Notes under the pieces: generated by a model
The model's input: the letters and a program-made list of their open reading frames with translations, nothing else
What the model was told of the DNA's origin: nothing
Databases searched by the model: none
Made by a program: the position numbers and the translations under genes
Shown here: positions 1-12,300 of the stretch, piece by piece
Numbering within the stretch: position 1 is the stretch's first letter
How the letters are laid out: every line of letters begins with the position of its first letter
NCBI RefSeq assembly: GCF_901709675.1
Contig: NC_051096.1
Coordinates: 3,067,001 to 3,131,000, forward strand
Length of the DNA stretch: 64,000 nt
Source: Syngnathus acus
Lineage: Eukaryota > Chordata > Actinopteri > Syngnathiformes > Syngnathidae
Direction of reading: 5' to 3'

Positions 1-3000
1 AAATATGTGTAACAATGTGGCCATATTGACTCTAATTATCTCCGATGCTAAATACTAGCGTGTGTTTTTATTGAAACGTCAGCCTCCCATTTACCAGGAA
101 GTAGAGCTCAAAAGCCGGGTGAGGGGGGCAGGGTCCCCTTCAAGCCCCCCCTACACCAGCAGCAGGTCCCTTCTGTCACCCACCCATCCACCGCCACCTC
201 CTTTTTCGCCGCTAATCCCGGCCTGCCGCCAACCCCGTCTGTAGTTGCCGTTCTTTGCTTCATCCCTCTATTTTTTTTTTTATCTGAGCATGTAATCGCT
301 CAATAGCATTCCAACGGGGGGTTGTATGGTCCTGGTGGTGCGGGTCTTAAAGGTGTAAAGTGGTCTGAAACCATGGGGGAGGGGGAAGAGGGAGGACTGG
401 CTGGGCGAGGGGCTGCACGGATCAGGATGTCCGCCAACTTTTTTGTTTTTAATCAAATCACGTTTAATAATATGTACATGATGTCGCGTCGCTGCGTGAA
501 AGAGCCAAAAAGTGGGAGGAGCTTTGCGGTGTTGCTGCGTGAAAGTTTTATGTCGACGCACTGAAACACTTTCACTCTTGCTTTTTACTGACTTCTGTGT
601 GTGCGCGTGTGTGTGTAGAACATTCCTGAAATAACACAATGATGGCGGAAGGAGCGGAGGTCTGCACGTCTTAAAGCGACAGCGTCCACTCTTTCTGCTC
701 GACGGCGCCGATCCAATTTCAACCTGCAATGTTGGCTCCGACCTAAAAGTCCGTAGAGTTAAATAATTCAGGCTTTGTGTCTAAAAAAAAATATGTGTGG
801 GCAGATCCAACTGCTCTCCCCAGACAGTTCTGCATCCGCTCCTCACAAGGCCCAAATGTTCAGACGGGCGGTTCTGCTCGATGTGTTAACACGTAGAAGC
901 TCAGACTGTCCAGATCATTTTTCAAATTTTTTTGTCACTCATGTGACTCCCGAGCGCTTGTTTATTCGTCCAGTAGAATTTTTCCGTTTTATTTAATGCT
1001 TTTATTTGAGTTTCCCCGCTTCGACCCGCTTTTTTGGACTTCCCGTGGGATGTCGCGTTGTCATCGGGAGACAAAAGTAATGGGACACTTCCACATAAGC
1101 TCTCGGATGGTCACGCCGCAAAACAGCTGCGAATGATTCAGCTGATTCCCGCTCGGGGACATTTGTGAATAGCTCGGCGGATCTTCTCACATGACCGTCG
1201 TCTTGAGGCAAAGCCATCAAGCTAAACGGAAGCAGTGCAAGTAGTTAGCGGAACAAAATAAATGGTTTCAATTGCAAGTTTAACATTCTACCAACGATAT
1301 CGAAATGATGTTTATTTGTTGACATCAATAGCAAAGTGGAGTGAGGTCAACAAAGCCACAACGGAGGAGGGCACAGAGTGGCGGCATTTGTCCCAGCCCG
1401 ATGAATGAAATCTTTATCCCGCCCGAACCTTTACCCCCCCCCCCCCCCCTTGTCACTCTTCATCTGCTTTTCTCATGCTTTTTGTCGCGACTTGTCTCGC
1501 TTGCCGCACTTCCGCCCGCGTCCCGTCTTTTTTCCCCGCTAGCCCCCCCGCTGAAGCAAAAATGTACCATGCTGGATCAGCTTAAGTTCTGGAATTCAAA
1601 GCTCATGCAGCGGTCCTGGTTCAAGTCGCAGACCCGGCGTCGGCTCTTTAGGGGCTTTGAGACAGGTGTTAAGAAGGCACAACTGTCCACTTCTGCCCCA
1701 CCCTGGAAAAAAAATTCTCTGGACTCCATCTTGAATGCCACGTCCAGTTGGCCTTCTTTTAGTGCACCTGTCGGTCGGCCTTGGCAAAAGTTTTAATGTG
1801 CAGGCCACTCGTGTGAAAAAGCAAAACACATTTATTTATTAAATGTATTGAATTTAATCACAAAATAGATGCCGGCAGTCTAAATATAAAGTTGTGGGTT
1901 GAAATGAAATTTTTTACTGCTTCACTGCCATGTCATGAAATAAAATTTTTCCAATTGCAATACTGACCCCTACAGTGCTCCGCTGGTACTGCAACTCCTT
2001 TTTGACCACATCCGGTAAAAGAGCCTTTCGGACCTCTGCCACTTGTTCCCTGTCAGCTGCTGCGCCGGGGTGTGTCAGGGGGTCTCCCAAAACGAGCCCA
2101 CGCATGAAATGTGTGCGACGGGCGTTGCAGGGCGTGGACGCATTTCTCTCAAGCGGGTCTTTGTGCCTTGAAACGCCGATACGACACAAGTGTCATGTGA
2201 TGGATCGCGATGACAGTCGCGTAAACATGCTTGAGATAGTTTGCGAACATATTAAGTGATGGTGGCGACATTCCATCGCAACTCAAGTTGACGTGTGCAA
2301 AAGACGACAAATCCGATTTTTGTGTGTGTCTGCTGTTCACCAAAGGTAAACAAACACCTTTGACCTTCTTTGCACGGACACATCACATCATTTGCCGTCT
2401 TCCCTCAACTTCTCCCCGGGCAGTGTTTTGCTTGTAGACTCCACACCTCGGGGTCACTTTACTGACCCTTAGTCAGCTCCCGTGCTGTTGCCGTGGCGAC
2501 CAGTCATGCTACTGGCCCTGGTGTGTGTGTTTTGCGAACAAGGTCCTTGTGTGTGAGAACTGAGGAAAGCTTTTAAGCCAAGATGTGTCAAAGCAGCTCT
2601 TGAAGTTTTGTCAGTTTAGACGTAAGGGTGCGCCTTTCAATTAGTGGGGGGGGGGGTAGAATGTGGTAACGTCAGTGTATGAAAGAAAAAATACTCCGTA
2701 TATGTACAAATACAAAGTACTTTTCAAATTTGTCACCATCCTGCTCTTTTTTATTCACTGTGGTTCGCTTGTGTACCTAAAGAAGTGACCCATGAGCTTT
2801 GCGATTGACCTGTACAGTATTGGGGTTAATTATTAATCGCCCGGCGGAGCCATTGAAGAAAAATAAAACCCTCCTGAATAATCAATTAACAATCCATTGT
2901 GTCGTAATGCATTCCCCAAAACAAAAGTGGGCGTGTGCCGTCACAAGAATGTGACACTTCCTAAGCTCTGACACACACACACGTAGATTGTCAGTCTGCT

Positions 3001-3260
3001 ACAACGCTCGGCGAGATATACATGCGTCTGTGGCGATGACATCATCAGGCTGCTCAAAGTCCAGTTCCTCTATCCGGCTTAGAGCAACACACACTTGAAT
3101 GGAGACAAACACTCAGCTGATAGTTGGCGAGACAGACGGATTATTGCAGACGTCTTCCCTTTGACAATGTGGATCTCGGGCGTCCCCCCTCCTTCTTCTC
3201 CTTCTCCTCGCTCACCTCAACCCACCGGTCGCCTTTGACTGGCCCGGCGGGGGAGGAGGG
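1..3260. other. 5' region without recognised coding exon
   Basis: No exon with homology or convincing splice signals was recognised. The region holds a 16-base C run (1434-1449) and several short open frames with no recognisable homology. The last part, about 3180-3260, becomes GC-rich and C/T-rich just before the first coding exon, so a promoter may lie there. It could be intergenic, or an intron of a transcript that begins before the window. Confidence 0.5.
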
Positions 3261-3315
3261 ATGAGCGCGGCGGCGGCGTACAGACAGTTCCTCCAGGACT
3301 TGGAGGACAAACGAG
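3261..3315 (+). CDS. macf1: macf1 alternative first exon 1A (short Ala-rich N-terminus)
   Basis: The ATG at 3261 opens an 18-codon frame starting [18 protein letters not shown] that ends with one extra base at 3315, followed by a GTAGAT donor. That phase (1) is exactly what the exon at 10153 needs, giving ...[13 protein letters not shown], where the DERD junction is typical of MACF1/dystonin N-termini. The ATG has G at -3, and the upstream 60 bases are GC-rich. It would give a full actin-binding isoform with a short leader. The evidence is phase, position and composition; transcript support cannot be seen. Confidence 0.7.
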
Positions 3316-6300
3316 GTAGATAGACCGCTTTCTTTCCCAGCCGCGTCTCGACATGTTTATTTTTGGTTTCAGTTTAACTTTTGTGGAGGTTATGTGCGGT
3401 GAAATGAGGAAACGGAGCTGCTCAGCAAGGCGATGGGGTGAATCAGTGTCAGCTGAGGGTTGGGCAGGAAAAAGATATGTCATACCTGCTCTTCAGGAGC
3501 TCGGCAAAATGTCACTCGCTCCATTCTGGGTTGAGTTTCGCAACTGATTGCGAGCTTTGATTGTTTGGGTTAGACTTGAAAGACGTACACACACATAAAG
3601 AAGAAAATATTGACACTAAGTCCAAAGTGACTTTGGGAATTATGCTTTTAGGCTCATTTATACGTAAGAGCTGGCCCATCTGTTCTCTTTTGAATAAATA
3701 AAAGCCCTTGGGCACAAAAAGTTGACCCTCTCCTTGAGCAGCTCGGGGTTAGTTAGCGGCCGCCGCTAATCGTTTATGTTAGCCGTCTGCTTTGTGATGG
3801 TTGACACCGGATCCCGCCCGCACGTTTTTTGACAAAAGACGAGCACAGGATGGGTTTCCAGTGTCGGGTGATGCTATTAGCGCAGCAGCAGCTAAACGCG
3901 CGTAGCTTCCAGTGTCTGCTTGCGTTGCAGCTGTTTTAGGCAGTCACTTGACATGACTCTGTTTTAAGCATATAATTGACACTTTGCTAACATGAGACAT
4001 GCTAAAAAATGTACCACGGCCCCTTTAAGCATTCTTTTGAAACTATTCTGTCTTAAGTTAAGTATGTACAGATTTGTAACTTATTTACAAGTAACTTAAT
4101 TTATGACACAAGAAGCATTTTGTACAGCGGCTCAAGGCAAGTCGTATGAGGACCTTCTTGGACTTCTGCGGTTAAGCTAACATTAACGGTATTGTCGCAG
4201 TCGTGTCATGAGTTTGTTTTCTAGCAAACGGCAGTCACGCGGCTTCAAAGCCAGATCCAATTGGATTAAGAGGGATTGCGAGCTTCAGTGTTTGAATTGT
4301 GAAAAAGAAGAAAGGGAAAAAGAACCCCAGCCCCTGCGTATTATACACTACGTCTTGTTTGCTAACAGTCTGATGCGATTACGCTAACCACGCTTGACCG
4401 TGTTTTCGCCCGGTTGTGATGATGGGAGGCAGGCGCAGCGTGACTGTTAGCATTGCTTAGTGACTGGACTTTAGAAAGCTGGTTGATCAGGTTATGTAAA
4501 TGCTCTTTCATTGCTGATAACTGGAGCTAGCTCCGTTTGAGCATTTAGAGTTTCAAATGAGGGGTCAGGTTTGTGAGCCAGGATCAGTGAAAAATAGGGC
4601 CGCAACCTGTTTAGGCAGTCACGTGCCACCACTCGATTTTCCATGCAGCATATATCTGACAAGGCAAAGCTAACCCCAATTTTCTAGCTAACGCTGAGCT
4701 GTGGATGGGCAGACCATCACATGCTCACTGATTTTAGCAGCAGTAAAATGTTTTGTTGAGCCGCTGGTGGTCGTCATAGCAACGTCATGTAAAATACCCA
4801 CCAGAGTCTAAATGGCATAGCTACAATTTCCTGCTCATCATCTGACTCTGCCTGAGGTAGAGTTTGTTGTTCCACCCCCAATTTTTCATTTTCCACTGGT
4901 TGCTGGATGCTTTCATGGCAGGGTTGGCGTTTTGAAGCGACTGGAAAGTTAAGATTCCAAAAAAATGGGTTTCAAATTAAGTTATTGAAGATGCTACAGT
5001 AACTTGCTAGCATGTTCGCAGTAGCCGCGCAGCAGACGTGTGTGCCGTGATAAGCGTGTTTATGCTTTCCTGCTTATCAGCGCCGTGACACTTGTGGGCG
5101 GTACCAACTCATTTTGTCACATTAGCACCAATTACAGAACCTATGGCGCCCCTCGCAGCCCGACGCGGCACTTTGATGTATATAACTCCGCCAACGTGAG
5201 AACATTCTCTTGAAACAGAAACTCCCCGTGCCGCACACTCTGAAAGAAGCTCGTCAAGCATGTGGAACCTCGTACAGACATAAACAAACACTCTTGAACT
5301 TGACACCTAAAACCAACCCGTTTAGTCGGCGTGGCTTCCTGATTCTTTTAACAAGACACTTTAACTAGTCGGCATTGCCATGCCTCAGTTTGTGTGGTCA
5401 CGTGACTTGACGTCACGGCCTTCCCTGACAGCGCCGTAATTAACTGCCGTGTCGGGGGGGCAGGGTCAAGTGGCGCAATAAAAGACCAGAAAACGGGACG
5501 GGATCTTAATAGATGCGCGTCCATGGCAACGACAACAGCCGGGGTTAAAATGGAGGGCCCGTTTGCTGCGGCGTTGTGTTCAATTCCCGTGTATTTGTGT
5601 ACACTCTTCACATTCTTGGCCCCTTCAGACCCTTTCATTGTGCTTCCCCTTCATCCCCTTCATTTGGCCTTTTCCCATCGCTGACCTTCTCCGCTCGTCG
5701 TTTCTCTTCCTCTTTCTCTTTGCCGCTCTCACGGCCCCCCGGGAACATTTTCTGGCTGGGACAAATGTGCCCTTGGCAAGAATTCGCCACTCTGCACCTG
5801 TTTAAACCCACTTTCTACTTTTAAACGGTACCAAACCTGGCTTTATTTAAAGTTAAAATATTCTGCAGCCCGTTGAGGCGGTCTACTGCCGCAGCCTGTT
5901 TAGGCAGTTGAGCATTACGAAATATCAGATCATCATGATAAATTCTTTCCTTCTCAAATACAAATACATCAACCCACTCTCTGCTTCCCGGAGAAAACTT
6001 TGAATGAAACTTGTCTTTTCTCACGAGGTCATAAATCTTTACTTTCCGTGGTCGCCTCCCTCCTTTCCCACCCTCCGTCTCCATTCAGGATTCTCCGTGT
6101 GGTCTTACTTTGCTCCCCCCCCTCCCTAATTATAACAGCAACTGATATTTAAACAGTCACTTGAAAGTAACAACGATCACGCGCATATATTCTTTATCCT
6201 CTGCAAAAAGCAGTTGTCAGCTTGTTGACTTTATGTAGACCGTTGTAATATTTTGCTGATTTATTTTAGTGTGTTAAATTGATATGTCAGCCCTTTCCCC

Positions 6301-9300
6301 TCACCCTGCTCATCAAGTTTCCTCCTGACACAGAGCTGTCATTTTGAGTTTGTGTGTGTGTGTGTGTGCCGCATCTCAGTTATTGTGTTGGCGTGACCTT
6401 GCTGCGCTGTCTGCGAAGGACGCTGACTTGGACAATTTGGAAGGGGGGTGGGGTGGAGGGCGATAAAAACTGCAGTCGGGATATGAGAGACTCAAATGTG
6501 CAGTAGTTTTGCAACGCAAAAATGTCTATCAGCTGTAATGTGGTGGATGTAACAATAAATTGGAGAATAATTTCATAAAAAAAATAAAAGTGCTCACGTT
6601 TGAGAGGACCAATATGTTTGTTATTGCGGTTTGTACTGTAGTTGTAGACCACCACTGCTGCAGAAAATGTGAAGGATAGCAAAGTTAGTAGTTCCCGGTG
6701 TGACTTGGTTTCCGTGGTCTCTCCTGCCCCCTTGTGGTGAGCAGTGGTGCAACCACACTTGTGGTCTCGCCTCACTATTTATATGCTTGTCTTATTACTA
6801 CTCTTCATGCATTCCTTTGTTCATGTAGTTATTTGCTCTCGCTAGCGTTTAGTCAGTGTAATTCCTAGCACAGACCCTCACCAAGTCCATCAAAGTTTGA
6901 AAAAAAAGAAGTCAGGTGTCAGCTGATGTCCAAACGGTAAAAATATCAAGATCAAAAATATCACAGCGTCACTCTGCTCGTGGCAACGCCGGCAAACACC
7001 AAAACACAAACACACAGTCCCGCTTCCCCCTTCCTGTCACTCTCTTTATGGGTTATATTTTTTTGCATATACACACACGACTTGCATATTTAAATTATTT
7101 CACGTTACCGCAGCCCGTTGATTCAGTCAGCTGTTTTGCGTATATCAGTGAAGTTTGAGGCTTCCTACTTTCCAGTTTCATTCGTCCAAATGCTCTCCTA
7201 CAATGTGATTGGAGGAACTGGAATCCACTGTGGGGAGTGAGTGAGGTTTAGAGAGAGAGAGAGAGGTTGAGCGAGGGCATTTCCATGGAAAGAAGCCCTG
7301 TGCACTTGTTAAGCTGGCTCGTTTTGTGTTTGTGATCCCATGAGATGCTTTCGTCTTCCTTTGGATCCTAACCAGGCGTCTTTTTTTGAGGGGTGGGGGA
7401 GTATGGACTTCCTGTGTGACCCGACCATCATAGCGCCCATCTTAGTGGTGACGGTGCATTTCCTCACCGTAGCCGGCTTTTGGTTCTACCGCCGGCGTCG
7501 CCGTCATCGTCAGCGTCTCCTCGCGCCACATATGCTTGAAGAAGGTAATAACTGCCCGAACAGGAAGGAAGTAGATCTTGTCATATTAGATATGAGACAC
7601 TTCCTGTTGACGCTCCACCCACTTTTTTTATTTCTGTTAGCATCCCGTTAGCTTTTCTGTTCCAGGTAGCATCCTATTACCTTTTTGGCCTTTCAGAAAT
7701 AGACACCTGTTGCCTTGTCAGGTTTTAGCATGTAGCATTAGCGCTCTGGGCCCAGTTCTATTTTAAAGGCAGTTGTTTCTCCAGTTACCGTGAAACAACC
7801 CGCGTACGAGTATTTGCTCGTGCTCCGAGTCCATATTTGGATCTTAAAGTGGGGCCATGCTTTATCAGACGCTTTGTTCAAACTGTTGGCTGTTTGCACC
7901 GTGAGCTGCCAGGAAGCCACTTGTGTGTGTTTTTTTTTCCTCCCCACACTTAACTTGCTGGATGATCAAAAATAGTCTGCCATTACAAAAATAATAAGGT
8001 TTCATTCAGATTTTTTTAATCCTGATTTAATACCGGTGTCCCTCAGGGCTGTATCTTGGGGCCCCAAGTGTTTTCTTTGTCTTGTTCGTTTAATACCAAA
8101 TTCCTCATGTAACCTTTGATTTGTTTATGTTGTCACCCGCATCTAGCAATTCGGCTGAACTTCGAGCTCGGGTCACATTGCAGGCTTAGCATCTTAAGCC
8201 CATTTAGGATTTGTTGCTTTTGCGCAAGACACGCGACTGATTTGATCTGCTTGCAATGCGGTTGGCTCGAATAGTAACTCGCTACTTTGGCATGAGAAGG
8301 GAAACAAATGCTGAGCTCTCTGCGCTGACCGAGGGCGTCGTATTTTGCTTGCTTTACCTTTTATGCTACAAGTGTACCTAATGTTATGGTCCTTGAGCGC
8401 TAGGAGGAACACAAGTGACTCGTGAGAGCAATTTAAATAATTTGGTTTTCCGTGATGTAACGTCCTGTGAGTTCATAAATCCATTAGAATATAATCTTGT
8501 GAAAAAAATCTAAAATGTTTCTTTCAAATGGCCACACGAGGGCGGTACGCTGCACGCTCATCTGTTGACAAGCTAATTGTAGGCTGCTGCTTAGTGGTAT
8601 GGACAGTATGTGGGTGGCTTGCTCTTCAGGTCCATGTGGGATTAAAGACTTACAAATAAACAGAGTGAAACTGAAAAGGAGAGGATGCCACAACGCCAAG
8701 AGAAGGAAGGGTGAGCGAGGGAGATTAGAGCGAGAGTAGCACTAATCTGAGTTGCTCTGGTGTGAGTCTGCTTCATGTCAAGTTGATGCCAGACCGGAAG
8801 CCGGAAAGAAAAAGATGGGAGTCCCTCAGAGGAGGAAAAAGGCTTTGATACTTCTGCACACGAGAGCCGTCATTTGATGTCACTTTCTCTTTTTCTTAAG
8901 TGGACTTTGAAGAATTTGACTCAGCATCCTCTTTGCTGCCGCCTCTCTCCCGCTTGGCTCCTAACATGACACAGCAAAATTTTTCTCCTGGCAGGAGGCA
9001 AGGGAGGCGGAGCTTCTGCGTTGTAAGGATTGCGATTGGATGCAGGCTACTAAAATCAGGAACAATTACAGACTTGGCTGACTGGCCTTGAAGGCTGCCT
9101 GATGATGGAAACGAGCCTAAAAGCGCAAGAGACTCAAAAGGGTGGCAGCCGGTGTAAAAATAGAACTTGGTTAGCATGGCAGAGTGAGGCGAGAAGATGA
9201 GGAAGTGCCCCGTCGAGCCTCGGCCAGCTGATCTCTGCACAAGGCGGGGGATGTGAAGTCATCGAGCTAAGAGGCGGGGCTTAGGGAGACGAGGCATCCC

Positions 9301-12300
9301 GACACAACACGTGTGGAGAGTGCAGAAGCGAGCGAGCAACCGGCCAGCCGAGGTGATATGGCGGGAGAGGACGGCTGATTGGGACTTAGTGGGCGGCGGC
9401 TAAGGATTAGCACGTCTCGTGGACACTCTTTTGGAGACTATGTGGCCTGATTACAGGAACGAGTCTTGCCTCAACGCCCACCTGTACTCGCGCATGTGCT
9501 GTGCAGGTCAGTGTGTGTGTGTGTGAGAACCAAAGTGTGTTTGACAGAGGTTTGTGTGTGCATGTCAACAAGACTCGCCCATTGTATCCCCAATGAGTGC
9601 CAATGTGTGACAGTTACCTCCAAACCACGATGCAGCACACACACACATTCATCTCGTATGATACATTCATCCACTTAGTGTGTGTGAGTGAGACATAAAA
9701 GTGGCGGAAAGCATATTTGCTCTCAGCTGAGGCACCCGGACAGCAGGTTTGGGAAGCAAGGCGTGTTGCAGTGTCGTGAAACTATGTCGCAAGTGCCTGT
9801 TGAAATAAGATGGCTCTGCCTTCCTGCTTGACTTCTATACATTTGAGATATTTAACCTGCTTCATTCAACATCCTCCCGGCTTTAAAGCTGATTGATTTA
9901 TTAGCGGTCGCTAATGGACCTCATGTTGTGGTCATGACCTTTTGCCACTTTGCAGCACAAACACTACAAAGTGCCACTCAAGTGTGTGAACAAAAACAAT
10001 TGTTGTCCGTTAGCCACAATGAAGGCTCTTCCCAATCTCTGCCGATTTACTGGAAAGGTTGTGTGTGTGAGGGGAAATCCAGCACGATCATAATGAAAGT
10101 GAGTGTTTTTCGGGCGACATCGGTAACGCTCCTCTTTCTCGATTCCCTGCAGACGAGCGCGACAGAGTTCAGAAGAAGACGTTCACAAAGTGGGTCAACA
10201 AGCATCTCATCAAGGTACCGTCATTCCTACACATTTGTCGTTCACTATTCACGCATTGCCGGTGAATATTGTGCTCTTGAAACACAAAGTAGTGCAGTGG
10301 TGTCAAGAAAATCGGTTGCTAGGTTATATCTATTTGTCTGTTACACTGCCCCCTAGTGGCTCACATGGGAAGGAGCAGCACAATGCGCATTGAATTGAAG
10401 CGAAAACAACGTTCAATTCTTTACATTACAATTTGATGAAGCAATGAATTTATATTTTGCTGATTTCAATTTTATAGCGTGCCATTTTTCTTATTTGATA
10501 AAACACATGATTAAAACCAATCGTCACCGTACGGGTCCTTTTCTTCGGATTCGATGTTACCGACAGCCGGTAGCCGTTTGTGTCGCAGCTGTGAAGTGCA
10601 CCGGGCGGCTTTGTAATCTGCGCACAAACGGCGGTCGCCAGGAATGGAATGTGTCAAACGACTGAGGACAGAAACGTCAGTACAACCTCGTAACTGTGAG
10701 GCAACTGCGCTGACAGCCACCGCTGGCACATGAAACTCGATACCGGCCAGTATGCAAATGTAGGTCACGGATCACTAAACAGCATTTGGGCTGAGTGCTG
10801 GGATACCATGCATTAAAAAATATATAAAAATATATTTAAAAATTGCTAATTCTGGACTAGCACCAATGTAAATACAAACACGCCCCCTAGTGGTGTTTAT
10901 AAGCTACTGACCATTTGCCTTTTGAGCTTATTTTTGAGTGACATCATCCTCGCCAGTTTGCTCAGTACATTGCAAACCTTGAGTTTAATATTTCATCTGC
11001 ACGCACAGGTGCATGTGTGTGTAGTGTACACACTCACAGCTATTTTTGCTGGTGTGTGCACACACACCCCAATGCAGTAGATAAGGAAGTTGTGTTTCAG
11101 TAGAACAGCTTCAAAGCTAATCGGAACTAATAAAAGTGCCCAGAGGCAAGCAAGTCACATTTGCACAAAGAGGTGGTTGCATCCGTTAGAATGTCAGTGA
11201 CACGTCTTAAAAGTCGCCCAGCTCTTGTTAGCTCCAGCGAATGTTCCAGTAACAAGCTCACTATAAAATTCCTTTCACCTTGTTATCAACAACCCAGTTA
11301 AATCGCCCTGATTTACAAGTTCATATGGTTGTGTGGAATGGGCAGGCCCCTCTCCCTCTTGTGGTGATATGTGGCACTGCAGCATCCCTCCAATTTGGTG
11401 AAGTGCCACTGAACTTTAGCCAGGCAGAAAAGTCGTAGCAACACAGACGGACGCGTCCTCGACTCTCATCCTTGTTTGTATTTTCCACGACGTGCTTCCA
11501 CTGCTCTCGCCAGCTTCTCGTCGCCATGCCGACCGTCCTCGACCGCCCCTCATATGCGTTGGCAGAGGTGCCTTTGGGACTTTGCCAATTAAATCGAGTC
11601 TTAAGAATAGATGGGTTGGGATTTCCAACGTCCTCACCATTGCTGTGCTCTCGATCCCGCAGGTGAGGAAACATATCAGCGACCTCTACGAGGACCTGAG
11701 AGATGGACACAACCTCATCTCCTTGCTGGAGGTTCTCTCTGGCGTCACCCTGGTAGGGCTCAACTCGTTCTCTTCCCATTCACTCTCACGCTCTCCGACT
11801 CTCGCGCTGCCTCAAGCTCTCGTACGCGGTCAGGTGACTCTCCTTGTCACACCTCCCCGCTGTCAAGACGATGCTGACGTCAGAACCGCCATCTGCGTCC
11901 CAATCAATTGTTCCTTCACCCATCTTCATGGCCTCCTTTTCTTTTCATCCCTCCCTCCCTCCACCGTTACCATAGCAACCCAGAAGCACCCCCTTCCTGA
12001 AAAGGGCGTGCCCCTCGCGTGCGCCTCCTCTCATCCTGCTCGTGGTGGAGGACGGTGATGATGATGATGATAATGAGGAGGAGGAAGGAGGAGCTCAGGG
12101 AGTAGGTGCCCGATTGCCCCCTGCCGACCTCTAGGTGGCGCTATGGGGCTGCATGAGTGTGGATAACAGCACAAAGGAATGCCTCAAGGAAATAAAACTT
12201 ATAGATTTGATGTGCTTCACATAATTCAACATTTTAAAGCACAAAGTGAAGTACGGTAATGAAATAATATTCAAGCTGGATCTGGAAAGTTTTCACTAAT

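Larger units (their letters stand above)
3316..10152 (+). other. macf1: long 5' introns between alternative first exons
   Basis: Apart from the candidate first exons at 7403-7544 and 9440-9506, no coding exon was recognised. There are short low-complexity tracts: a GT run near 6353-6368, a GA run at 7252-7264, and a CTCF-like core (one mismatch) at 6726-6737. Several stretches are A/T-rich with dispersed GCTAGC-like words. Regulatory elements for the three promoters probably lie here but cannot be pinned down by eye. Confidence 0.5.

Noticed and set aside
1341-1796. 151-residue Pro-rich frame near the window start
   Set aside because: The proline run comes from a 16-base C homopolymer; no homology, no splice signals.
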